Positions 15,810 to 24,464 of a DNA stretch of 64,000 bases are shown here, piece after piece; the stretch's first letter is position 1; the number at the start of each line of letters is the position of its first letter. The position numbers and the translations under genes were made by a program. Origin of the DNA: Clostridia bacterium (GTDB taxonomy: Bacteria > Bacillota > Clostridia > Oscillospirales > Acutalibacteraceae); assembly GCA_017625435.1 (NCBI GenBank), contig JAGAKX010000044.1, positions 21,050 to 85,049 on the forward strand, in the 5' to 3' direction. The notes beneath the pieces are model-generated. The model searched no databases and was not told where the DNA came from. It saw nothing but the letters and a program-made list of their open reading frames with translations.

Positions 15810-16598
15810 TTAAAAAACTATGTATTTTCCCATACTTCCCACGGGAGCAACCTCCAGAATATAATCTCTGTTAAGCTCTGCACCCATACGCTTAAGGTAT
15901 GAATTTGTACAGGAGAAGGCTCTGTCGGGCGTGTTGTTCTCACGGCTCAAATGCCCCAGGACAAAACGGCGAACCCCTGCGTCAAAAAGCTCCCCTACAG
16001 TCTCGGCGCAGACATTGTTTGAAAGATGCCCGTGCTCCGAGCGTATACGCGCCTTGAGGTAAGGGGGATAGGGACCGAAATCAAGAAGATTTTCGTCATA
16101 ATTCGATTCAATAAGCACCAGGTCGCAGCCGCTGAGATTTCTTACAATCTCACGCGTCATTTTTCCCGTATCGGTGCATATTCCCACGGTTTTATCGGGA
16201 AGGCATATCTTGTATCCGCAACTTTCCTTTGCATCGTGGGACGTGGAAAAATGGGAAATATGCATATCCCCTATAGTGACACCCTCGGGCATAATTTTTT
16301 CATACTGAAATTTTCCGTCAATAATTCCTTTTCCGAGAAGTCCCGACAGAGTTCCTCCCGTTGCATACACGGGAATATTTCTTTTCGTGGCAAAAACACG
16401 AAGACCGCTTACATGGTCATCGTGCTCGTGAGTTACAAAAACTGCTTTCACGGAATCGGGGGAAATACCCGACTGCTCCATTGAAAGAAGAAGCTGCTTA
16501 TTATTGGTTCCGGCATCTATTAATATCCCCGAGGAGGCTGTACCTACATAGCAGGAATTTCCCCCGGACGAGGAACAAAGTGTTGCAAATCTTGCCAT
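15810..16598 (-). CDS. walJ: MBL-fold metallohydrolase, WalJ/YycJ-like
   Basis: The 262 aa protein has the metallo-beta-lactamase metal motif THEHDDHVSG (about 55-64), an early SSGGNSCYVG start, HFSTSHDAKESCGY, GICTDTGKM and the C-terminal GHLSRENN. This is the WalJ (YycJ) group, a cytoplasmic 5'-3' exonuclease-like hydrolase linked in Firmicutes to WalK/R-controlled cell-wall/division coordination and to mismatch repair. Its position next to rlmH matches the Bacillus order, although walRK is not in this window. Confidence 0.85.
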   Translation of the reverse strand: MARFATLCSSSGGNSCYVGTASSGILIDAGTNNKQLLLSMEQSGISPDSVKAVFVTHEHDDHVSGLRVFATKRNIPVYATGGTLSGLLGKGIIDGKFQYEKIMPEGVTIGDMHISHFSTSHDAKESCGYKICLPDKTVGICTDTGKMTREIVRNLSGCDLVLIESNYDENLLDFGPYPPYLKARIRSEHGHLSNNVCAETVGELFDAGVRRFVLGHLSRENNTPDRAFSCTNSYLKRMGAELNRDYILEVAPVGSMGKYIVF

Positions 16599-16620
16599 AA
16601 ATTAACTTACTTTCTTATGA

Positions 16621-18567
16621 TTAAAATGTCTTTTTCTCTGTAGTGTAAAACCACAGCTCACCTTTTCTCTTAGGGTTATAGAAGTTAAATCCGCCCTCAA
16701 GCCCCGTTGAATCTCCCCTCTTTTTATCCCCCGTTACGGGATTTTCAAAAAGATATTTTGTATCGGGAATAATGTGGGGATACACAACAATACTGCTTTT
16801 CTCTGCATTTTCCGTGCGGATAACCTCAATAAAGCCGCTGCCCGTTTCCTCGTTGTGAAACTGCACGGCATACCAACCGCTGTCGGGGTCAGACAGCTGA
16901 TAATAGTCGCTGTTCAGCTCATATTCCGCTGCTTTTCTCCAGACAGGAATCATTTTTCTTGCACAGTCAAAAATTTTATTGCTGTCATCATAATCAAGAC
17001 AGGCGGTAAGAGCCGGTGCCATAGCACAGAGATAGGAAAATTCGTCAAGATTTCTGTTTCTGTACATTCTGTCATCACGGCTTTTTGCGTGTGCTCTGAA
17101 ATAGGGAAGCCAGGAGAACATTTCGTAATAATGAAAAACCCTCTGAGACGGATAGTCTATGTGCATATCGGTATACTGCAAAGGCACACTTCTTCTCATC
17201 ATATCCATTTCGTTACGTGTACCGCCTGCGGCACAGTTATCAATTACAAGACCGGGATTGCGAAGACGCAGCTCATCATACAGCCTTAAAAGTGCCTGCA
17301 TATGCAGGTTTTCTCTTGCGCCGATTCTGTTTTCCTCTTCATTTTCGGAAAAATATCTGTCAGGGGTAAAATTGAAATCCTGTCTGTATATATCAATTCC
17401 CCCTGCTTTTATGTGCTTATCAAGAAGCTCCAGAACAAAGCTGAAGCACTCGGGATTGGAATAGTCAAGAAGACGGCATTCATCCTCTTCACCCTCATCA
17501 TTATGCGCCCTGAGACACCACTCGGGATGAAGAAAATCAAGCCTTGAGCCCTCCATAACTCTTTCAGGCTCGAACCATACAAGAAGGTCAATGCCCTTTT
17601 CGTGAAGGCTGTCGGATATAGGTCTGAAGCCGTCGGGAAGCTGCTCGGGATTGGGCACCCAGTCCCCTACGTTCCACCATCTGTGCTCACATGGATACCA
17701 GCCTGCATCTATCCACCAGGCATCAGGCTTTAAGTCCTTTTTTATGTAGGTCTCAATGGCTTCAAGCTGATTTTCCGTAGTAATACCCTCAAATTCGCTG
17801 TAGCCGCCGATTCCGTGGGTGTGTAAAAACATTACGGGCTTGATTTTCTCTCCGTTTTTGCCTACGGGAAGAATGTGCTTTAAGAAAAACCTTCTCCAGA
17901 GATTTGTAGCCTTTGTTTCGTCGTTATCGGAAAACAGGACGGTGATATTGGGGGTACGCATAGTTTCTCCGGGATACAAAACCGTATTGAAGCGTGCCTG
18001 AGTAAGGGTAAAACGAACTCCGTCTTCCGAAGGTGTAAACACCATTTTCCACTTACCCGGAAAGCCCACACCCATTTTTACGGTATATTCATCGAATTTT
18101 ACCGTCATAAAAGGAGAGGCTCCGTCCGCACCGCGGCAGAAATCGGGAGATACGGTTATTTCTTCCGTGATTTCTCTTTCGGGGAAACGCTTGAAAACTC
18201 CGTCATTTCTTGTGTCGCCGCTTCCCGAAACAAGACGGGGGCAGGTACCTTTAAGAACTGCAGAAATACCGAAATCCGAAAGACGCTCGGATTCGGTTTT
18301 TGCAAAGCTCGTCATTTCGGCTCCCCATTCAACAACGGGAAAATCCGAATAGAGAGTCTCACGGACATTAAGAATCATTCCCTTTGAAGCAACAGCCGTA
18401 ATTTCCGTTACCCTCACAGCAGAATCCGCCACAAAGCTTCTGACAGACGGCTTCTTGTCTGAATCTATTCCCTTTTCCTTTATACCGTCAAATGAAAATG
18501 TAACGGGAAGCTTCCCGGGCGAGGTAAAGCCAAGTATTTTATCTCTTAATAACATTAAATTTTTCAT
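16621..18567 (-). CDS. Alpha-galactosidase, GH36/GH-D clan
   Basis: The 648 aa protein has the GH36 layout: an N-terminal beta-sandwich (about 1-235), then a TIM barrel with KPDAWWIDAGWYPCE, GIDLLVWFEPERV and the nucleophile Asp in IDIYRQDFNF (near 393). DNCAAGGTRNEMDMMRRSVP follows, with the likely acid/base Asp in TDMHIDYPSQ (near 467), and a C-terminal beta-domain. GH36 retaining enzymes release alpha-galactose from raffinose-type sugars, galactomannan or glycolipids. No signal peptide, so it acts on imported oligosaccharides. No sugar transporter is adjacent. Confidence 0.88.
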   Translation of the reverse strand: MKNLMLLRDKILGFTSPGKLPVTFSFDGIKEKGIDSDKKPSVRSFVADSAVRVTEITAVASKGMILNVRETLYSDFPVVEWGAEMTSFAKTESERLSDFGISAVLKGTCPRLVSGSGDTRNDGVFKRFPEREITEEITVSPDFCRGADGASPFMTVKFDEYTVKMGVGFPGKWKMVFTPSEDGVRFTLTQARFNTVLYPGETMRTPNITVLFSDNDETKATNLWRRFFLKHILPVGKNGEKIKPVMFLHTHGIGGYSEFEGITTENQLEAIETYIKKDLKPDAWWIDAGWYPCEHRWWNVGDWVPNPEQLPDGFRPISDSLHEKGIDLLVWFEPERVMEGSRLDFLHPEWCLRAHNDEGEEDECRLLDYSNPECFSFVLELLDKHIKAGGIDIYRQDFNFTPDRYFSENEEENRIGARENLHMQALLRLYDELRLRNPGLVIDNCAAGGTRNEMDMMRRSVPLQYTDMHIDYPSQRVFHYYEMFSWLPYFRAHAKSRDDRMYRNRNLDEFSYLCAMAPALTACLDYDDSNKIFDCARKMIPVWRKAAEYELNSDYYQLSDPDSGWYAVQFHNEETGSGFIEVIRTENAEKSSIVVYPHIIPDTKYLFENPVTGDKKRGDSTGLEGGFNFYNPKRKGELWFYTTEKKTF

Positions 18568-18622
18568 AAAAACATCACCATATTCCTGATGAAATACCGT
18601 TTAATCTCCGAATTCCGAATTA

Positions 18623-20056
18623 TTACAGCTTGCTTCCGCTTTTTGCTCCGCCGGTTTTGCTGCCCTTTGCTCCCTTTGCGCCCTTTGCCGCAAAGTTTCT
18701 TAAAATATCGGACTCAAAGGAGAATTCAATAGCCTCTTCCTCTCTGCTTCTTCTGAGAGCCAGCTGAATCATAGCATCAAGCACAACGGAATACTTAACT
18801 CCGAGAGGTGCCCACAGATAGAATGAGAGAGATCCGGGGATTGTATTTATTTCATTAAGATAAACCTTATTCGTTGATTTATCAATCATAAAGTCGATAC
18901 GTGAAAGACCGTTACAGCCAAGCACTGTATAGGCTTTGACCGCAAGAGAGCGGATATATGCTCTCGTTTCCTCTGTCATATTGGGAGGAATAAGACGTGA
19001 AAGGCTCGCCATTCCTGCGGCTGCCTTGGCAGGTCTTGAGAGATTTATACGGGACAGCTTTGCGCCGTCAAACCGTGTGAGCTCGGTTGAGTAATCGTAT
19101 TTTACAATTCCCTCACCCTTTTTAACGTATCTTCCGTCGGGGCTTACAATAATTGAGCTGTCGTTTTTAAGTGTATTTTCAATGGAAAGGGGATTGTTTA
19201 CGATTTCGTCAATACCCTCCTTGAATGCCTTTGCTTCCTCCTCGGTCACCTTGCCCTTCTGATATTTTGCGGTATAGTCAAGGATTTTTCCGAAGCTTAT
19301 GGGCTGTTCAAGCTCAGAAGCTTCTGCCGTATCGGTGTTGCCGATAACGGAGCAGTTGATTTCCACAAGATTTGTAATAGCCTTTTCGACAAGAACTACC
19401 GTAGCATATCTGAAGGCATCCTCAAGGGAGTTATATAATTCCTCTCTGTTTTCGGCAAGACTTATGCCGACGGAGGAACCCAGGTTTACGGGCTTTACCA
19501 CAACGGGATAGCCTATTTTCTCCTCACAGCGGTCAAGCACATTTTCGGGCTCGGAGAAATCGGAGGAAATAAACCTTACACAGTCAAGCACGGGAATACC
19601 GTTGTCCTTGAGAACTGTTTTCATAACATATTTATCCATACCGACAGCGGAAGCCGTAACGTCACAGCCGACATAAGGCACACCCGTAAGCTTAAGATAT
19701 CCCTGCAAGGTGCCGTCTTCAACATTTGTTCCGTGAACAATTGGGAAGGCTACGTCAATATCGGAAATTACGTTACTGCCCGTCTTTCTGAAGGGGTAAC
19801 GCATAAGCTGAACTCTGCCCTCATTATTCATAAGGGTACAGCGTGTGCTTTTCTTTATAAGTGCGGGAATATTTGAATATTCCTCAATGCAGGAGCACTC
19901 AAATCCCGTGTAGAATTCATTTTCCTTTGTGATATAAACGGGGATAACCTCGTATTTGTCAGCAGGAATTGATGCTATTGCCTGCAATGCGGAAATAACG
20001 GAAACCTCGTGTTCAACGCTTTTTCCGCCGAAAAAAACACCGACTCTGATTTTCAT
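18623..20056 (-). CDS. ddl: D-alanine--D-alanine ligase with large insertion
   Basis: The 477 aa protein has the ATP-grasp ligase landmarks: GGKSVEHEVSVISA, HGTNVEDGTLQGYLKLTGVPYVG, PVVVKPVNLGSSVGI (ATP loop), GCNGLSRIDFMI and the metal site LNEINTIPG. It joins two D-alanines for peptidoglycan. Usual length is 340-375. The excess comes from about 80 extra residues between KILDYTAKYQKG and LSRPAKAAAG (roughly 255-340) and a low-complexity tail AAKGAKGAKGSKTGG. It forms a group with the MurF-like gene 15 bp upstream. ATG at 20056. Confidence 0.9.
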   Translation of the reverse strand: MKIRVGVFFGGKSVEHEVSVISALQAIASIPADKYEVIPVYITKENEFYTGFECSCIEEYSNIPALIKKSTRCTLMNNEGRVQLMRYPFRKTGSNVISDIDVAFPIVHGTNVEDGTLQGYLKLTGVPYVGCDVTASAVGMDKYVMKTVLKDNGIPVLDCVRFISSDFSEPENVLDRCEEKIGYPVVVKPVNLGSSVGISLAENREELYNSLEDAFRYATVVLVEKAITNLVEINCSVIGNTDTAEASELEQPISFGKILDYTAKYQKGKVTEEEAKAFKEGIDEIVNNPLSIENTLKNDSSIIVSPDGRYVKKGEGIVKYDYSTELTRFDGAKLSRINLSRPAKAAAGMASLSRLIPPNMTEETRAYIRSLAVKAYTVLGCNGLSRIDFMIDKSTNKVYLNEINTIPGSLSFYLWAPLGVKYSVVLDAMIQLALRRSREEEAIEFSFESDILRNFAAKGAKGAKGSKTGGAKSGSKL

Positions 20057-20071
20057 AGCTATTCCCCCCTC

Positions 20072-21649
20072 TTAATAGTTATCGGGAAGGTCATTCTCAA
20101 GGAGAATAATCTTCTTTTTGTCTGTTTTCATGCTATAAAGATGCTTCATAGCCTCTGTGAATTCTTCAAAGCAGAGAAGCTTCTCAGAAGGATAATCCTT
20201 GCTTTCAATACCCTCTCTTATAGCCTCGGTCTGCTTTTTGCCGATAAGAACAATCATATCACAGCAGGATGCGGCAAATTCACCGAATTCGCGGTTCAGC
20301 TGATATTCCTCTTTGCCGAGCTCGACCATACCGGGAGTTACGAGAATTCTCTCTCCGTCCATCTGCGAAAGAGTGGACAAAGCAGCTCTGCAGCCTGCAG
20401 GGTTGGAGTTGAAGGCATCGTCAATAATGGTAACCTCGCCGCGGTTTACAATCTGCATACGGTGAGGCACCGCATCAATACGTCTTACGTATCTCTTCAT
20501 TTCGGCTAAAGGCATACCGAAGCCGTTTGCAGCGGCAATTGCACCCGTTATATTTATAACATTGTGGTGTCCTAAAAGCTTTGTTTCAAAGGCATAAACC
20601 TCACCGTCGGGAGCTTTTATCTTAAAGGAGGTTCCCTTTGCGGTTACCTTTTCATCAAAGGCATAATAATCGCAGTCGGGAGTTGTGCCGTAGGTGATAA
20701 AGGGTCTTTTGGGGAGATTTTTTCTTATTGTCTCGTTATCAAAGTTTATATAAAGTCTTCCGTCATCGGGAAGAGAATCTGCCAGTTCATATTTGGTTTT
20801 GATGATATTTTCCTTTGAGCCGAAGGATTCAAGGTGCTGTTCGCCGAGAGCGGTGATAATACCGTGCTTGGGATGAACTATATCACAAAGCTCCTTGATA
20901 TCGCCTACCCACTTTGCACCCATTTCGCAAAGGAAAATCTTGTGAACGGCTTTAAGGGACTTTCTTATGGTTATAACTATTCCCATAGGAGTGTTGAAGC
21001 TTGAGGGTGTAACAAGAGTATCGGTCCAGGCTCTGAGAATTGTATAAAGATAGAATTTCACACTGGTCTTACCGTAGGAGCCGGTAATTCCTATGGTTTC
21101 AAGCTCGGGGCTCAGCTTCAGCATTCTCTTTGCATCGTTAAGATAATATCTGTTTACTGCCTTTTCTATGGGCTTATTGATTGCATTTGCAAGTACGATG
21201 CTTAAGGGAGCTAAAGCCACAATGAGACCGAGAACCATAAACGCAATATTCTTTCTTTCGGTTGTAAGGGCAAACACAGCCCCGCCGAAGGCCGCGAAAA
21301 TAAGAATACAGGTTGTTACGAACATTCTTTTTACGCGGGGAGTATAAACAAGAGGCTTTTTCTGAGGACGGTTTCTGTTTTCAACGGCTACAGCCCCTAC
21401 CGCAACCAGAAGCGCTGCAGCAGAAAAGCCCATAAGTGCATTATGGGATATAAGTCCCGTGAAGGAAAGGGCGAAAACTATGTATTCCACCGCATATCTT
21501 CCGAGGTTCTTGAAAATCCAGCCTATGTGCGTTGAAAAACGGTAGCCGTTAAGCTGAAACATATGCATATTGAACAGTAAGCTCTTGAAAACCGAATAGA
21601 TTCCCATAAGAGTTACCGCACCGAATAAAATCTGTAAATAGGGTACCAT
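20072..21649 (-). CDS. Membrane-bound MurF-like Mur ligase
   Basis: In this 525 aa protein the first ~170 residues hold about four to five membrane helices. They are followed by a Mur-ligase central domain with the ATP loop GITGSYGKTS (near 187-196), ALGEQHLESFG, LGHHNVINITGAIAAA and a C-terminal domain with IDDAFNSNPAGCRAALSTL, the MurF-type DxxNxNP motif. MurF adds D-Ala-D-Ala to UDP-MurNAc-tripeptide. The normal N-terminal UDP-binding domain is missing, so the substrate may be lipid-linked. Its place next to ddl supports a D-Ala-D-Ala or related wall step. Confidence 0.78.
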   Translation of the reverse strand: MVPYLQILFGAVTLMGIYSVFKSLLFNMHMFQLNGYRFSTHIGWIFKNLGRYAVEYIVFALSFTGLISHNALMGFSAAALLVAVGAVAVENRNRPQKKPLVYTPRVKRMFVTTCILIFAAFGGAVFALTTERKNIAFMVLGLIVALAPLSIVLANAINKPIEKAVNRYYLNDAKRMLKLSPELETIGITGSYGKTSVKFYLYTILRAWTDTLVTPSSFNTPMGIVITIRKSLKAVHKIFLCEMGAKWVGDIKELCDIVHPKHGIITALGEQHLESFGSKENIIKTKYELADSLPDDGRLYINFDNETIRKNLPKRPFITYGTTPDCDYYAFDEKVTAKGTSFKIKAPDGEVYAFETKLLGHHNVINITGAIAAANGFGMPLAEMKRYVRRIDAVPHRMQIVNRGEVTIIDDAFNSNPAGCRAALSTLSQMDGERILVTPGMVELGKEEYQLNREFGEFAASCCDMIVLIGKKQTEAIREGIESKDYPSEKLLCFEEFTEAMKHLYSMKTDKKKIILLENDLPDNY

Positions 21650-21664
21650 ATTGCGCCTCCGAAA

Positions 21665-22423
21665 TTAAAGCTCAAGATAAGATTCAAGAATCGCCTCAAA
21701 AACTATGGGGTTTTCAAGGAAAGAATAGTGTCCCGCACCTTCAATTCTTGCAAGACCTGCTTCCGGAATAAGCTGTTCCATTTTTTCGGCATCCGTTATG
21801 GGTGTTGCAGTATCAAGAGTACCCCAGATAAGAAGGGTTTCCTGAGTAATTGAGGGCAGAAGATGTGTAAGGTCTTCGTTTACTACGTTTACGAGAACCT
21901 CTCTCATAAGAGGCGTTGCCGCCTTATAGTCGGCAGAGCCCACCATTGACTGGAAGAAATTAAGAAGCTTCGGAGAAAAAGAGAGAAGCTTTTTGCCCGT
22001 TTTCATTATTTTTTCTTTTTTAAGCTGTTCGTCGTTCTTTTCGGGGCGGATACCTGCAGAATCCACGAGAATAAGCCTTGTAACCGTAAAGGGCAGATTT
22101 TTTCTGTTTACAAGCTTTATTATTACTCTGCCGCCGAAGGAGTGGCCTAAAAGAATAACTCTTTTAAGTCCGAGTTTTTTTATAAATTCTATGATAAAAT
22201 CCGTATAATCATCTACAGTCCACGCCGTCGGAGGCTCGGGTGTCTCACCGAAGCCGGGCATATCGGGGGCTACAGTATAAAACTTTTCGGAAACAAGCTT
22301 TGCTGAATTTTCGAAAAGCGTTATATTTGCTCCCCAACCGTGAAGCATAACCACAGCTTCATCGGAAGAAGGTTCGCCCATTGTGAAATAATTTACGTTG
22401 ATATCTCCGATTAAAATATTCAT
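21665..22423 (-). CDS. Alpha/beta hydrolase
   Basis: The 252 aa protein has the oxyanion HGWGAN segment, nucleophile elbow GHSFGG (near residue 97), Asp in LIWGTLDTATP and catalytic His in GAGHYSFLENP. The fold is that of small esterases and C-C hydrolases. Its role is unknown. It precedes the MurF-like gene by 15 bp and so probably shares its transcript, which raises the possibility of work on a wall or lipid intermediate. I chose ATG at 22423; an in-frame TTG at 22432 is less likely. Confidence 0.8.
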   Translation of the reverse strand: MNILIGDINVNYFTMGEPSSDEAVVMLHGWGANITLFENSAKLVSEKFYTVAPDMPGFGETPEPPTAWTVDDYTDFIIEFIKKLGLKRVILLGHSFGGRVIIKLVNRKNLPFTVTRLILVDSAGIRPEKNDEQLKKEKIMKTGKKLLSFSPKLLNFFQSMVGSADYKAATPLMREVLVNVVNEDLTHLLPSITQETLLIWGTLDTATPITDAEKMEQLIPEAGLARIEGAGHYSFLENPIVFEAILESYLEL

Positions 22424-22489
22424 ATCTCCCAAAGTCCTCTCAAAAAAACATTTCTCTTAGCAGTATATTCACGGTCTGTCTTTCCGTGC

Positions 22490-22840
22490 TTATTCTTCGG
22501 TTATAAGAGAAGAAATATCAAGAGGTGTGGAATCAGCCCAGAGCTTTTCGAGATTATAGTACTCTCTCTGGTCCTGTAAAAATACGTGAATCACAACGTC
22601 ATAGTAGTCAAGAAGAATCCAACCGGTAGCCTTTCCTTCAATCTGTCGGGGCTCAATACCCTCGAGACCTAACTGATATTCAACCTCGTCCGCAAGAGCT
22701 CTTACCTGAGTATTGGAAGTACCTGCGGCAATTACAAAATAGTCGGCAACTATTGTAAGTGAGCCCACCTCGAGAGCCGAAATTTCAACAGCCTTTTTGC
22801 TGTCCAATGCCTTTACTGCAATTTCAAGTGTCTTATTCAT
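22490..22840 (-). CDS. rsfS: Ribosomal silencing factor RsfS
   Basis: The 116 aa protein has the Iojap/RsfS pattern: DSKKAVEISALEV, LTIVADYFVIAAGTSNTQVRAL, IEGKATGWILLDYYDVVIHVF and REYYNLEKLW. It binds ribosomal protein L14 and blocks 30S-50S joining in nutrient-poor conditions. ATG at 22840 follows GAAAGGA. It is the last gene of the nadD-yqeK-rsfS set, 16 bp after yqeK. Confidence 0.96.
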   Translation of the reverse strand: MNKTLEIAVKALDSKKAVEISALEVGSLTIVADYFVIAAGTSNTQVRALADEVEYQLGLEGIEPRQIEGKATGWILLDYYDVVIHVFLQDQREYYNLEKLWADSTPLDISSLITEE

Positions 22841-22856
22841 ATTAAATTTCCTTTCA

Positions 22857-23429
22857 TCATTTCTGTGATAAGTGAACAATTATTTCGTTGTAACATGCTA
22901 TTGTATCGGGATGTATGGGTCTGCATTCGCGGGCCAGATCCTCTATAGTGAAGCGAAGCCCCTCCTCCATTGCGTATTCGAGGGAAACTTCCGCCCTTTT
23001 TCGCATATCCTCAACACCGTTATAATTACGGTCAGAGGAGATAAAATCCGCAATAAAGAGGATTTTTTCGAGAAGCCCCATATTCGCCCTTCCCGTGGTA
23101 TGGTATCTTACCGCGGTGATTATTTCATCCGAAAAGCCGTATTCCTTTTTGAGATAATATGCTCCCGCTATAGCGTGCCAGAGCTTGGGAGCGGTCTTTT
23201 CAACATCCGTAAGGACAATATTTTCGTTTTCAAAAAACGAAGAATATTCTTCCCTTGAAAGCTCCTTAAGGACATCGTGAGCGAGTCCCGCAGTTATTGC
23301 CGTTTCTTTATCGCAGCCGTATTTATCTGCAAGATATCCTGCACTTTCCGCCACAGCCAAGGAGTGTATATATCTGAAATCGGAAAGCCTTTCTCTGATA
23401 TCTTTTAACAGAGCGTCGTTTTTATTCAT
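22857..23429 (-). CDS. yqeK: YqeK-type HD phosphohydrolase (diadenosine tetraphosphatase)
   Basis: The 190 aa protein has HD-domain ligands in RYIHSLAVAESA, AGLAHDVLKELS, HAIAGAYYLKKEYG, AVRYHTTGR and LFIADFISSDRNYNG. YqeK-family proteins split Ap4A symmetrically into two ADP. The start I use, ATG 23429, has AAGGA at good spacing and overlaps the nadD end by 8 bp, so translation is probably coupled. The order nadD-yqeK-rsfS is conserved in Firmicutes. Confidence 0.92.
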   Translation of the reverse strand: MNKNDALLKDIRERLSDFRYIHSLAVAESAGYLADKYGCDKETAITAGLAHDVLKELSREEYSSFFENENIVLTDVEKTAPKLWHAIAGAYYLKKEYGFSDEIITAVRYHTTGRANMGLLEKILFIADFISSDRNYNGVEDMRKRAEVSLEYAMEEGLRFTIEDLARECRPIHPDTIACYNEIIVHLSQK

Positions 23430-24030
23430 TCTTATAAAGTCCTTCTTTTTGTATATAGGCAGAAACATTTCCGTCAATGAATTCCGATACATCTTCACCC
23501 AAGGACAGCTTTTCTCTTAAAAAGGTAGAGCTGACTTCAAAGGCATCGAAATCAAGAATTATGCATTCCCCGTAAGGACGAAGCCTTTCGTCGGCAAAGT
23601 CATTGAGACTTCCGGTTTCAATACCGCTTTCCCTTGATACGGAAACAAGTGTCACCATTGACAGAATATCGCGATATCTGTACCATCTGTCAAAGGATAA
23701 AAGCTGATCCGAGCCGATAAGAAGATAAATTTTTTCATCGGGGTAAAGCTCCTTTACCGCAGTCACGGTGTCAACCGTGTAGCTTTTTCCCCCTCTTTTT
23801 ATTTCAATATCAGAAACCTCGAATATATCCTCAGGAAAAGCCAGACGGCACATCGCAAGCCTTTGTTCTTCATCGGCACCCGTGCTTTTTTTGAAGGGAG
23901 AAAGCCCTGCAGGAATAATAAGCATTTTTTTAAGGCTCAGCTTCCCTGCAATAAAAAGTGCCAGCTTTTTATGTCCCTTATGGACAGGGTCGAAGCTTCC
24001 GCCGAATATACATATTCCCTTTGACATCAT
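23422..24030 (-). CDS. nadD: Nicotinate-nucleotide adenylyltransferase NadD
   Basis: The 202 aa protein has the nucleotidyltransferase start GICIFGGSFDPVHKGH (H/GxGH-type ATP site, 5-20), PFKKSTGADEEQRLAMCRLAF, TVDTVTAVKELYP, LLIGSDQLLSFDRWYRY and the C-terminal EVSSTFLREKL (ISSTxIR motif). It makes deamido-NAD from nicotinate mononucleotide and ATP. The start overlaps the yhbY stop (ATGA). Confidence 0.96.
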   Translation of the reverse strand: MMSKGICIFGGSFDPVHKGHKKLALFIAGKLSLKKMLIIPAGLSPFKKSTGADEEQRLAMCRLAFPEDIFEVSDIEIKRGGKSYTVDTVTAVKELYPDEKIYLLIGSDQLLSFDRWYRYRDILSMVTLVSVSRESGIETGSLNDFADERLRPYGECIILDFDAFEVSSTFLREKLSLGEDVSEFIDGNVSAYIQKEGLYKNE

Positions 24031-24452
24031 TTTGCTTTCTTGGAGGGAAGACGCTTATCTCTGCCTTTTTTATCCTCAAAGGGAGACTTTTTCTTCTTTT
24101 TACCCTCAAGCTTTGCAAGTCTCTTTCTTGCCTTTACGGGGTTTTCCTTTTTATTGGGAGTGTGCTTGGGCTTATCCTCGTGAAGCTCCTTGCTGTAGCG
24201 GTATAATACGATAACACCGCCGATTACCTGTACAACCTCACTGCCTGTCTTCGCGGCAATTTCTTCCGCTGCCTCTCGGGGAGTAAGGGGGGAGGTTTCC
24301 GTAAGCACACGGAGCTTTATGAGCTCTCTTGTACGGAGAGCTCCGTCGGTCTGCTCAATAAGTGTGTCTGAGATGCCGCCTTTTCCTACCTGAAAAAGCA
24401 CATCGAGTGTATTTGCCTGACCCCTGAGGGCGGCTCTTTCTTTGCTTGTCAT
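24027..24452 (-). CDS. yhbY: YhbY-type CRM-domain RNA-binding protein
   Basis: The 141 aa protein has a CRM domain in the first ~97 residues: LRGQANTLDVLFQVGKGGIS, LRTRELIKLRVL, AAKTGSEVVQVIGGVIVLYR. YhbY binds pre-50S particles in ribosome assembly. A Lys/Arg-rich tail of about 45 residues (KARKRLAKLEGKKKKK and beyond) extends it past the usual ~97 aa and probably adds RNA contact. It lies between rdgB and nadD with tight spacing. Confidence 0.93.
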   Translation of the reverse strand: MTSKERAALRGQANTLDVLFQVGKGGISDTLIEQTDGALRTRELIKLRVLTETSPLTPREAAEEIAAKTGSEVVQVIGGVIVLYRYSKELHEDKPKHTPNKKENPVKARKRLAKLEGKKKKKSPFEDKKGRDKRLPSKKAK

Positions 24453-24464
24453 AAGTTTACCTCT

